Source: Physcomitrium patens (taxonomy: Eukaryota; Streptophyta; Bryopsida; Funariales; Funariaceae). From it: DNA of 64,000 bases. The number at the start of each line of letters is the position of its first letter. The first letter of the stretch is position 1. The notes below the pieces were generated by a model, which did not search any database, was not told the DNA's origin, and was given only the letters and a program-made list of their open reading frames with translations. The translations under genes and the position numbers were made by a program. The stretch is from positions 6,709,396 to 6,773,395 of the forward strand of contig NC_037267.1 in assembly GCF_000002425.4 (NCBI RefSeq), given 5' to 3'. Below are positions 1 through 10,505 of the stretch, in pieces.

Positions 1-198
1 GGGACGACCTGCAGTGCAACTGGTGCTCTCGTCGGGCAACGAAGCCCAAATGGGGAGATGGCCTTTGAATTGAGTTGGGCAGTCCATAGTGACCATTCAA
101 CCCGGAGCTTTTGCGGTGATCCATCGTCTTCTGAACCTCATTCCCTGATAAGTGGTGTGTCGGTTCTACGCAGGAGTCGGGCTTTGGAAGACCCCTAA
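1..198 (+). CDS. Unassigned coding-like frame cut by the left edge
   Basis: Frame 1 is open from the first base to a TAA at 196-198 (65 codons, with an internal ATG at 58). The composition is gene-like: GC is much higher than in the DNA that follows, and the peptide is Ser/Arg-rich (for example SFCGDPSSSEPHSLISG). Right after the stop, a Ser/Thr-rich stretch continues in another frame (about 200-290, SSASSPSTTTAFTEG), and a further acidic and Cys-containing stretch lies in a third frame to about 530. This could be the 3' end of a real gene with an intron, or a decayed coding sequence. I do not recognise the family. Confidence 0.22.
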   Translation, partial: GTTCSATGALVGQRSPNGEMAFELSWAVHSDHSTRSFCGDPSSSEPHSLISGVSVLRRSRALEDP

Positions 199-598
199 AT
201 TCCGCGCGAGCCGTGGCCGAATTGCCGTCTTCTGCTTCTTCTCCTTCAACCACTACTGCTTTTACAGAGGGCAGTCCTTCGGCACTTGGGTCCTTGTGAT
301 CCTCATCATCCCAATCCTAATCCCCAAACCATTGATCCTACACTGGGTTGGCAAGGCTAGGGATGTCGACAGCGGGGCATTGTGGCTGAACCCACAAATG
401 AGCCCTCAACGAAACCACAGGGAGAATTGCTTCAATCTGAAAGCCACGATTTGTGCAGAACGAAGCAATGTGAAAACTGGCAGATCTCGAATTGCGTGCT
501 TGAGCATGAGAATTTGCAGCTGCTTGTATACATGTAATGCGTGCCTTGAAAGTTCCGCCACCCTCATATCCGAACTCATATCCGAAGGTAGGCACTTT

Positions 599-966
599 CA
601 TTAAGCGGATTCAGACTTAAGGTTTTTGGGTGATGTTTCATTCGTGACGATATCCCAAAGTATCCCGTGATATTTTGAAATATTACTTGATACTTCACGT
701 TGAAAGGTGAGTGATTTAAAATCCAAATATGAAAAGAGGGGTTGGTGAAATATCAAAAGCTGTCCTGCTTGCCTTAACTATCACACCACATTGCTCTCTA
801 TACCACATTGCTCTTTGATTTTTGCAAATCACCAAAATATGAAGTGATACTTCATAAAGTTGAAGGGGATAATAAAGTTTTGAATGGTGATATTTTGGGA
901 GGTGATATTTCAAGTGATTTATGATATTTGGTTTTTCAAAAACCTTAAGTTTGAATCTCCTTATTG
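599..966. repeat. Fold-back / TIR element, about 370 bp
   Basis: The ends are inverted copies. GATTCAGACTTAAGGTTTTT starts at 608, and its complement with one mismatch ends at 957. Weaker pairing extends outwards to about 599 and 966 and inwards through GATATTTTGAAATATYAC-like motifs. GGCAC occurs on both sides (591-595 and 966-970) but is not at an exact symmetric boundary. No transposase is encoded, so this looks like a small non-autonomous DNA element. The boundaries are approximate. Confidence 0.55.
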
Positions 967-1673
967 GCACACATCCAAAACATAGCCACACTCCCATAAG
1001 CACACAACCATGTATATAAAAGTTGTAATTTTTTTTTTTTTTTTTTTTTTTCTTTTTTTATTTTACATGAAGAAGGCTCTTGGTTGCCATGTTTAGAATA
1101 TTTGGTACCTCTGGAAGTTAAGGGGTGAATTGTGCTTGGAATGGATTGTGAACAAACTCATTTAAGATTTGATTGAAGGTAAAGGCAACCTTTATTCACA
1201 AAGTAGATTTCATATACTTTGATGCCAAATCCTATGGAAGGTCCCAACTTGCACAATGTCTTTAATTTCTAAACAATATCATATGTTATTATCTAGAGCC
1301 CACTTAAGTTTTATTATCTTGTAATAAAGATTTCTTAGGAAATTAAAAAAAAAAAAAAAAAATGGGATATGTTTAGTTTAGTTTTAACTAAACAATTATT
1401 TTACACAAGATCATTGGTCTTGATATTACAACATAGTAAACATACTTCATCACCAACTTTAAATATATATTATTCTTTTATAAGAATATCAATATTAGTT
1501 TTTGGTTGTTCTTAAGTCTTTAGTTGTATCTTTATTACTATGTAAAACTCTTCTATTTTGCTTGCCAAGTCTTTTATTATTTAGATTTTAAAAAATAAAA
1601 AATAAAAATAAAAATATCAAATTATACACGATGATCATAAGTGGCAAAAAAAGAAATTCATTCATTAGAAGAA

Positions 1674-1717
<44 letters not shown>

Positions 1718-2032
1718 TGCTAAAAATAAGAGAATTATTTTATTGTCTTAGAAATACTTAATAAAGCATTATATATACTTATCTAATACTTAATTTATAC
1801 ATTTTTTTTATCCATTTGAAAAAAAAAAGATTATTTACTATTATTCTTTAATATGCCAAAAAGTATCTTTCAAATTTTTGATACAAACTAAGATCCTCAA
1901 CTAGATATAATATTATTTAAAAATCAATGATAGCAATAGAGATCTGCAAATAAAAGTTAAGATGTTTCTTAACTTGTAATAGTTTTTCTACAATATAAAA
2001 AAATTATAATTTTTGTTAAATAATCCATTGTA

Positions 2033-2071
<39 letters not shown>

Positions 2072-5000
2072 TTATCTTTAATTTCTTCATATCTATAGTA
2101 GAAAGACTTTAAATTTTTACTTGTAAAATTGATTTACTTGTATTTTTTTCTCTCAACTTCAAAGTTTTTAATAAAAAGATTATACTTTGTTATTGACTTC
2201 TTCTATAGCATTTTTATTTTGAGTATAACATTTTTTTTTTTTTTTTTTTTTTCCTTCTCTCTAAGTGATAGAAAAATATTTAAAAAATCCACATTTCAAA
2301 CCAACGAAGGATAATTTGCAATCTCTGATATTAAATATAATTTTCTACAAAAAATGACAATCTACTCTTTTTATAAAAACATTCAATGTTAGAAACCAAA
2401 GATGTTACTTTAAAGATGTCTAATATCCAATCTTTAAAAACATAACAATGTTTCTTAAGAAGTGAGGTAATTTAATCACCTATAAAATAAAACAACCATA
2501 ACAAATTAGTATTCTAATAAAACTAGGAAGTACATAAATCTAGTAAAAAATCCAAAAGACAATATGTTTATATATTAATAAAGAAAGAAAGAAAGAAAAA
2601 AAACAAGAAACAATTATAAGATAGAAAAAACTAAAATGTCTATTATGAAATACAAAGACGCTAAAAAATCTTGAATCAAGATTAGAACTTTTAAAAGGTA
2701 TTGATAAGAAATTTTTTAGCTTTGATCTTGCATATATATTTTTTTAATTATAAAGAAGGACTCATGGGAGCTTTTTAGAGACTACAAGGCTTGCGGTTCA
2801 ATTATCAGGTTATAAGTTGCTTTCAACACAACTTCCTAGAAGCAATAGCTATGTGGTGTATCTATAAAAGTGTAATTATTTAACCCAATTTTAGAAAACT
2901 TGCTCAAAGCTTCTTCAAAAAGATAATATCTTCATAACATATTTCTTTCAACTTCTATTTATTTATATTTAATTATACTTACTTAAGTAATATAGCCATT
3001 TTTTATAGCATGCTTGATAAAATAAGCAAGTATAAATAATTATTTGTGCGAATTTTTGTAAAAACTAAAAATTATATAATTTTAAACTTTTGATTTTTAA
3101 TATTATTTTTAAAAACTATATTAGATATTTATTAAGTTAACTCAGTATAAAAAATTCTATACAAATTTAGAATTAAATCATTATATAAATAAAAAATTTA
3201 AAATTTAATTTTTTAAAGATTAATATCAATATTTTTTTTAAAAATTTAAATATTTTGTTAAATTATTGAAGGAACTAAAAAACATCTAATAAAATAAAAA
3301 ATTATAATAATAATTATTATGATTATAATTAATAATACGAAATTCCAATAAAAAAACATATTTATCTTTTTGCATATGCACTAAAAAATATTTTATTAGA
3401 TATTAAACACTAGGTTCAATTCACTAATCAAAATTGCAAGAAAAATTAGAATTCACACTCTACTATTTAATCTTCATGCAAAAAGATCCAATTAGCAACC
3501 AAGCTACAATATAAATCGTATTTTCTAAAAAAAATAAATTCTCATCAAATAATGTTGCATTGTTGAAATAGTCACAATATAGTGCATAAGATTGTAGCAA
3601 CATCATCATTAATTATAAGATCTTTATTCTAACTTCATCGCTCTTAGTAGTATCATGAATCACAAGCTTTATAGATTTCACTTCCTTGTAGAACCTTATA
3701 GATTATAGTTCCATATGTTGCACTTGAAATAAAATGTGGATTGGAAGAGAAAATATATGGTTATAAGAATGTCAATAAAGGTTTTGATTAAGGATAAGAA
3801 TCCTTAACTCTAAATCTTAAATCTAAATTTTTCTTTTTTTTTATATTGAAACTACTATTATTCTAACTTGATTAGATTTAATCTTGTATTTATTGTTTGA
3901 TTTAAATATAGCCAATAAAAATATATTTAGATTTATTAATTAATTTATTAGGAATTATCATATATTAATAGTAGGTATATATTTTAAATGGTTAAATTTA
4001 AACATCTATATTAATGTATATCTTATATAATCAAATTATAGATAATACATCAATATTTAGAAAAAAAATTATACAAATTTTTGTTGCTATTCTTGATTAT
4101 TTTTAAAATTACAACATATTTTGAGATTATTAGATATTATAATTTTAAAAAGAAAAAAAATATAAGAATAATAAAACATCATGATATTGAAGTATGATTC
4201 ATAAGAATCAATACCATGATACCAATACATTATTTTATATATATCTTATGAATTACCATTAATTATATTAAATAATAAAAATAATAAAAATTAACTATTG
4301 CACTTAGCCTACAAATATTTGGCCATACTAGCTATCTAAGTGTAGATTATGCTAATATTAGTACTTATCATTACTACAAGATTAATTAGTCTATTCAACA
4401 ACTTTTCATATTGATAGTGAATTATACACTAAATTTAATTTTTTAGTTTTACTTTCTAAGATTTATTACTATCATCATCTTTAGGATCTATTGCTTTGCA
4501 TCAATTATTGCTAAAGTTGAAAAACAAAGCCAAAGTATCAAAATTGATGTTTTTGCGATTATTTTTGTCCACAAAGTTCATAGAAATAGATCCACTCTTA
4601 GTGTGAAAACTACTACCTTCACTAAATTAACTAGAGTCTATATTTGCTAGTAAAGACATTGAGTTCAAATAGTCTAATTTTTTAGCTTTCTACTTAGAAT
4701 CTTTGGAATAATAAATTTGTATCAATAACCTTTTTTTACATATAATCTTATCCTACTTTGCCATGTATTTTAGCATAGTAGTGAAGAGTTTGTTATTTGC
4801 TTGGTGAAAGCAACCTTTAAACTTTTGTTACACCTATCATAGTAGCTCAAATAAGCTCACATATATGGCCTTCTCTCCCTCCTTATTATTGTATGGTCCA
4901 AATTCACATTGTTTTGTCTTCTCTCTCTCTCATCCAATGTGTATTACTCGATTACAATCTTTTCCAATCAAATTTGCTACATTCCAATTATGATTTAGTT

Positions 5001-5690
5001 TTTTTATCCAATACAATATAATTGATTTCTACAAACTTCTTTATACTCTCAAAATAATTTAAATCTCACTAAAACTCATGTATAGTATATAGAGGATGTA
5101 TATATTGATATTATTATCATAAAGGTAGTATTTTTATTATTATAGTTGTCTTTATATTTACAAAACTTTTATTGAAATTATTTGAAATTACATAATTAGA
5201 ATTTGATCATTATGCAATAATATCTCAATTAAATTGTAAATTATAAATTATAATTTGTTTTGTTTTGTTTTATTTTTTTATCTTATTTTTTTCTTTTAGT
5301 ATTTTAAATCATAGAATTTTCTAAGTTATTTACTGATTCTAACAAGCTTGATAGAACGAGTAATTGTATCACCTAGAAAATCCATGTGAAGACCTCATTC
5401 ATGTATAATAAGGTCTAGGATGAACAAGCTTTTGAATCAACATTGATTGTCATTGTTAATGTTGAGGTTGACGGTCTTTCTATTGAAGAGGTAAAATTTC
5501 ATGTACAGTTGATTGTCCTTGACATAAAGAAGAAGACAGTCAAAGCCATCATCATCCTTATAGCTATAATATGCAATAAGTTCTTGACTACTATTAAAGC
5601 CTATCTTATAAATCTAGATAGGTGTGTGATCCATTTTAAGCAATGTTATAGTAGTGACTTATTTTTGTAAAAATTATTACTCAAATAATA
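967..5690. other. AT-rich intergenic DNA, no gene seen
   Basis: Very AT-rich sequence with a long poly-T run near 1029-1051, an (AT)n run at 1676-1710, a second at about 2036-2066, and a poly-T at about 2230-2252. The short open frames have low-complexity Phe/Ile/Lys/Asn composition and no recognisable domain. The segment at about 5340-5690 may be the decayed leader or gag start of the copia element that follows, but I cannot show it. Confidence 0.6.
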
Positions 5691-5700
5691 ACTCCAAAAT

Positions 5701-5880
5701 ATTAAAATAGTTCAAGGAACTTCCATAGACAACTACCTCAAACAGATTGAAGATTTCATTAATAAGCTTGCTAGTATCTATATTAAAATGGATTCTATAA
5801 AAGTTATTTATATAATTTTGCATAAATTGTCTAGTAACTAGGAAACTTTTATCACATAGTTTAATATTGATTTTTTATGA
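5701..5880 (+). pseudogene. copia gag fragment
   Basis: In frame 1 this reads IKIVQGTSIDNYLKQIEDF, then NKLASIYIKMDS, then IILHKLSSN, ending in stop codons at 5839 and after. It matches the usual pattern of the UBN2/gag region of copia elements (a helix with YL..IE.L...LA followed by L..LP.....F). The fragment is about 60 residues, against several hundred in an intact gag. It is supported mainly by the integrase pieces lying downstream in the same frame direction. Confidence 0.6.
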
Positions 5881-6979
5881 TTCTTTAGTTGATATATATC
5901 ACATTGATTGAATGTATAAAATCAAAAGAATGATAGAAGAAATATTGCGATGAAGGAGTCACTGACAAGCCATATATACAGCCAAATTCTACAACTCTAT
6001 AATATCTAGTTATAAAGGTCATAGTCATTAAGGTCAAGTAACTAAGGAAGCCATATATAGAGTCAAATTTGTCAATTGGAAAATATATACTTAAGGTTAT
6101 GGTTATTAAAGAAATAAGGAAAGAACTTATAGTAGCTATAATAGCTATTGCAACATAGACCATGGTCGTGTTTAAATGAGTCCATATTATTATTGCAACA
6201 AGCTTTGATATTAGGAAGCTTAATATGAATTGAAATATCTTAATAAAAAAATTGCCATCTTTTAAGATTATGTTATTGCCATATATTGTTCTAAAGAACA
6301 CCTTCATGTTCAAATCCATCTTACTAAAATGTATGATCCTTCACAATTCTATGCAAGTCACTATAAGAAAAACTACTACATACCAAAAAAAATATTTTGG
6401 AATTAATGTCACTAAGTATTGCACTTTATATTAGTTCATGGATTTTGTTGTATCCAATCATGTTAATAGAGCAAGATTTATTAGACAATTTTAAACCAAA
6501 TATTTTTTTCTATTATTAATATTATTATTACAAATAAGATTGTATTTTTTTATTTTTAATAATAAAGCCTTATTTAATATTTTATAGGTATTTGATCTCT
6601 ACTATAATCTCATGTTTATAAAAAATTAAGAAATATTGGATACTCTACTATCTTCACATAAAAATCATGCACCATCTATAATACTAAAATCCTAATTGTA
6701 GTATCTTTTGCATTGTTTGTGACCAACACAATAACTTATATAAACTATATGATACTTAATTGGATCCTACAGTAAATATTTGATCATTCTAGAATAATTA
6801 TAGAATATTTTATACCAAATTAATGTATCTTACTATTAGTCAAGCTACTAAAATCAATGATATTTACTATACTACCATTGATATATATAACTTATAGTAT
6901 AAAAAGCTCAATCATCTCAATAACCAAATAACATATCAAATGATTGTATGGCAAAAGTTTATTTGACTATTTGTATTAT

Positions 6980-7565
6980 CTTTTATCAAGAAAAATTCTA
7001 TATCTTGCATTTTAGGTAAGAATTGCCAAAAAAGAACTCTAAAATAAATAGATCTATTATCTTGCATCCAATAGAACTTTTCCATAGTGACTTATGTGGT
7101 CTCTTATAGTCTATTGCAAATATATATATATATATATATATATATTCTTAGTTTCATAGAAAACTACACTAGATTAATATGGATATGTTTTCTTGTAGTA
7201 AAGAATAAGACATTTCAACACTTGAAATCTTTTAAATTTCAAAGGTCAAAAAAAAAAAAAAATAGACAATAGATTTCATGCCTTTGCACAAATAAAGAAG
7301 GAAAATTTCTTACAACTAAATTTTCTTAACTCTATGGTTTGTATGGAATTTAATGTCCATTCATGGCTTTGTCAACCCTATACCAAAATGGCCTTGTAAA
7401 GAGAAAGAAAAAAACATTTCTAGAAGCAATGCATAGCATCTTCTTTGTTGAAAAATTTCCATCATTTCTTTAGACTAAAATTGCATGAATTGTTGATTAC
7501 TTGCTTAATAGATGTCCCATTGAGGCTGTTATTAATAAGACATGATTTGAGATGTTATATAGGTA
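6980..7565 (+). pseudogene. copia integrase fragment
   Basis: Frame 1 carries recognisable copia integrase. It starts with the ILGK...C.K GAG-pre/zinc-binding tail, then a Leu-His-x-Asp-Leu-Cys-Gly-like stretch (damaged), then LSFIENYTRLIWICFLVVKNK, and then a region equivalent to the T..S.PYQNGV.ER.N core (here with substitutions). It ends at the conserved LEA.......K.P..FL..A segment and the NRCP..A...KT motif. An (AT)n microsatellite expands the interior near 7119-7145. Several stop codons break the frame. Confidence 0.75.
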
Positions 7566-7622
7566 TTAACCTAACATTTCATACTTGTATTATATATATT
7601 ACATATTATTACATATTACATA

Positions 7623-7655
7623 CAGTGACAAACAAAACCGAGTACAAAGTTTGAA
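7623..7655 (+). repeat. Left terminal inverted repeat of the Tc1-like element
   Basis: Begins CAGTGACAAACAAAACCGAG immediately after a TA target duplication (7621-7622). It pairs with the right end over about 33 bp with three mismatches. Confidence 0.93.
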
Positions 7656-7962
7656 CACTCATAGTTCATTGATCCTTCCAACTGACACATAAGTCAATTG
7701 ATAGAATTACTTTTTTATTATCAGTATTCATCCAGTCCTCTATATGGATGAAAAATCTCATTATCATTTGAGGTAGGGTTTATGAGAAAAGTGTTGTAGA
7801 AGCACACAGACGTGCATACTCAGTTTTGGTTGCTTCTTCTTGCTGAATTTCGAAATTTCAATGTACACTCCTTGTTGCAAGATTTGAGGGCATTTTTTGT
7901 TTGTTGTGTTGCTCTTGTTGTGTACTATCTATAGTGAAAGTTGATTTGTCAATTGTATCTCT

Positions 7963-8979
7963 ATGCCTCGGTTGTGTGAATCATTGAAGCACCAAGCATT
8001 GGTGTAGCTTAGGAGTGGTGTTTCTACAAGAAAAGTTGCAGACTCACTTGGAATGAGTCAGTCTTCAGTAGCTCATCTGAGGAGGGAGATTAGTGGTGAA
8101 ATAGAAAAGCAAAGAGGAGGACGTCCAAAGGTTTTAGGAGAGCAAGAGAAGCGACTTGGTGTGCACCTTGTCATTGCTGGTTGTCTCAAAACGGCAAGTG
8201 CAGCTGCAAAATAACTTTGAGAAAAAACAGGTAAACACTTCTCAGACATCACCTTGAGGCGTGGCTTGAGAGAAGCTCGTTTGGGTGCTTGTGTGCAACA
8301 AAAGAAGCCTCTACTTGCCAAAAGACATGTTCTTGCAAGTTTGAGTTTTGCTCATAAATACAAAAATTGGACCGTTGATGATTGGAGACGGGTTATTTTC
8401 AGTGATGAGACAAAGATTAACCTAATCAACCTAGATGGTAGGTCTTGGTGTTGGTTGAGAGAAGGAGAACGACCTGGACCTAAACATGTTAGTCAAACTG
8501 TCAAACATGGTGGTGGTTCAATTATGATTTGGGGTTGTATGACTGCTTTTGGGCCGGGTGCTTGGTATCAAATTGAAGGTAGAATGGAGCAACACTTGTA
8601 CAAAAAAATTTTAGAAACCTACTTGCAAAGTACCACACAGAATTACAACTTAGATCCTACTAAGGTAGTTTTTCAACATGATAATGATCCCAAACATACG
8701 GCAAAAAGTGTTCAGTTTTGGCTCTCTTCATAGCCATTTCAGCTCCTTCGATGGCCAGCTCAATCTCCAGATTTGAATCCAATGGAATATTTTTGGGCCC
8801 TTCTCAAACAACGTTTAAGCCAAGTCACTCCAAGGCCAAGAGGTGTTCAAGAATTGTGGGAGAATGTTTGTAGTATTTACCCTAGTTTTAATGCAAAAGA
8901 TTGTGAGAAACTATACAAAAGTATGCCAAGAAGGATTTCAGCTGTTTTGGAAGCAAAAGGTTATTGGACAAAATATTGA
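7963..8979 (+). pseudogene. Tc1-type transposase (DD34E), four in-frame stops
   Basis: A single frame of 338 codons plus stop runs from ATG 7963 to TGA 8977-8979, the usual Tc1 length (about 340). An N-terminal helix-turn-helix region (codons about 15-45) is followed by a GRPR-like hook, here GGRPK (codon about 52). The catalytic residues are all present: Asp148 (VIFSDETK), Asp240 (FQHDNDPKHTA) and Glu275 (SPDLNPMEYFW). There are 34 residues between the second Asp and the Glu, which defines DD34E. Stops lie at 8005 (TAG), 8212 (TAA), 8218 (TGA) and 8731 (TAG), with no frameshift. All four could be single C-to-T changes from Gln or Arg codons. Known plant mariners are typically DD39D, so this clade is unexpected here. 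Confidence 0.92.
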
Positions 8980-9173
8980 AGTTTGAAGATTTTCTTTGAA
9001 CAATACTGAGTACAAGACATAGTTGTTGATTTGACTTTGTAGAAGGATGTTTAATTATCAATTTGATGTGCAACTTTGTACATGTGTACAAGACTGTGTG
9101 TATTATTCCATGTAACTTTCAGATTTATAAAGCAATCATTGAAATTTCTGTAATTGCTCTTGAAAGTTGGCAC

Positions 9174-9206
9174 TTCAGATTTTGTACTCGATTTTGTTTG
9201 TCACTG
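9174..9206 (-). repeat. Right terminal inverted repeat of the Tc1-like element
   Basis: Reverse complement begins CAGTGACAAACAAAATCGAG and is followed on the + strand by TA (9207-9208). It is the partner of the left repeat. Confidence 0.93.
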
Positions 9207-9824
9207 TATATTCATGTATTACAAGAATTTTGACACAAGCTACATACTAAAGCAATGAAATAAGTATATGTTGGCTACGGTTTTGCCATTGAGGGATATT
9301 ATTGCTATAATCCAACCCAATACCAAGTCCAATACAAAGTCCTTATTAATCTAAATGTGATTTTCTTTAAAGACTATTCAAATAATATCTCTTCATTTCT
9401 ACCTTCCACTAATTTCTTTGATAATTTGCTACTTCTTACAAAAATATTTGAACAAGTTCAAGAATCAAAGTGTGAAGTAGCTCCAAATATTCATAAAAAA
9501 TTAGCTCAAGATGTAACTCAAACTCAATTGGACTAAGTCAATGTGGATGGACCAAAACAAGCAAAGTTGTATCTACTATTACACCCATTTCTTGTACTCA
9601 ACCAATAGTTGAAGTTCAGCCAACACAACATTCTATCTGGAGTACAAGAGCACTTAGTCAAATCATTCCACATCTTGAGACTTATTGCTTCTGTTCAGCA
9701 TTGTCACAGCGCAAATGTTTCTACACACGAGGCTCTTAGGTGTACAAGGGAGCTTGAAGCTACAGCACACGCCCATGTGAGCTGCATTTGAAAGCGAGGT
9801 TGTTAAACCCAAAAACTGGAACAG

Positions 9825-9983
9825 AATTTGGACTTCGTGGAAGAAGAGGCAACCTTTGGTGAAGATTCAGAGGCATCAATTGATGAAACGAGCTTTCAAG
9901 TTCCACACGAGCCCGAAAGGAAGAATCTTACTTTGACAAGGAGCAGGTATAGGGTACGGCAGCTACTTCGCAATCGAGCTTGA
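9825..9983 (+). CDS. Possible terminal exon, unknown protein
   Basis: An acceptor-like ACAG at 9821-9824 is followed by an open frame to TGA at 9981-9983. The peptide is acidic and then basic: an acidic stretch (LDFVEEEATFGEDSEASIDE) followed by a basic tail (RSRYRVRQLLRNRA). The acidic-then-basic tail has the look of a real C-terminus. A stop in the same frame lies just upstream (9804-9806), so an intron or a truncation must precede it. No family was recognised. It starts about 135 bp after the copia remnant ends. Confidence 0.3.
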   Translation, partial: NLDFVEEEATFGEDSEASIDETSFQVPHEPERKNLTLTRSRYRVRQLLRNRA

Positions 9984-10347
9984 TAAGAACGGCCACTTGG
10001 GATCGAAGGCCTTGGTTGAAAACTAACTAGGGCAATTTCTAGAGTCCCTAATGATCTGAAGCTACAATTAATACCCTGGAGAAGATTCAAACTATGATCA
10101 AAGGTAGATAACCGAGAGGTAGGCTCGCAGATGGCCTTGCTTCTTGACGTGGATGTCGGCGGTGAGCCCCAACGGTCCTACGAATGACATGGTCTGCAAA
10201 GAAGTTATAAGTGGAACCCGAGTCCCTATGTTATAAACGACAAATGATTACATTGAAGATCGAAGTACGTAGAGTAGTTAATTGAAGAGGAGTACCAACC
10301 GGATCAAGGCAGTTTTACCCAAAGTCATTTTCTCCTTCATTACTTAC

Positions 10348-10505
10348 CTGCTACGACAGCTCCGAGATGGAATTATCGAGCCTTCAGCATCAATTTCATG
10401 CAGAACATCGTGCATCTTGAGCTGCCCTCCGAGTGTAAGGAGATCTATCTTAAAATAGATGCTGTTGTACCGAAATCCTCTCACGCATTCAGCAATGTCA
10501 CAGCC
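10348..10505 (-). CDS. Possible internal exon, unknown protein
   Basis: On the minus strand, an acceptor-like TGTCAG precedes 10505, and a strong donor AG|GTAAGT follows 10348. Only one of the three frames is open (GCDIAECVRGFRYNSIYFKI, then DLLTLGGQLKMHDVLHEIDA). If spliced to the next acceptor (TTTGCAG before about 10190), the frame would close within a few codons. No family was recognised. The open frame with good splice signals is the only support. Confidence 0.3.

Larger units (their letters stand above)
7623..9206 (+). mobile_element. Tc1-like (DD34E) DNA transposon, full length, 1584 bp
   Basis: Complete by structure. The element is flanked by TA dinucleotides (7621-7622 and 9207-9208). 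It begins CAGTGACAAACAAAA and ends with the complement of the same sequence. About 33 bp at each end pair with three mismatches. It contains one transposase frame (7963-8979) on the + strand, with about 340 bp of 5' and 230 bp of 3' non-coding DNA. It sits inside a copia element between the integrase and reverse transcriptase regions, so it inserted after that element. The transposase has four stops, so this copy is not autonomous, but its ends look usable in trans. Confidence 0.93.
5701..9690 (+). mobile_element. Decayed Ty1/copia retrotransposon, split by a Tc1-like insertion
   Basis: Three pieces of a copia polyprotein occur in the correct order on the + strand. A gag (UBN2-type) piece lies at 5701-5880 (TSIDNYLKQIEDFINKLAS, then ILHKLSSN) with stops. 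An integrase piece lies at about 6980-7560: the GAG-pre tail, then LSFIENYTRLIWICFLVVKN, TALSTPYQNG-like and LEAMHSIFF-like motifs. The post-integrase stretch lies at about 9209-9690 (VYVGYGFAIEGYYCYNP, then VIFFKDYS). The integrase and post-integrase pieces join exactly where the DNA transposon sits (7623-9206). Reverse transcriptase and RNase H are missing: the copia sequence ends near 9690, where base composition changes abruptly. No LTR was found. Many stops make it inactive. Confidence 0.8.

Noticed and set aside
5885-6319. 144-codon minus-strand open frame
   Set aside because: Ile/Ser/Tyr-rich with no domain, and antisense to the decayed copia element.
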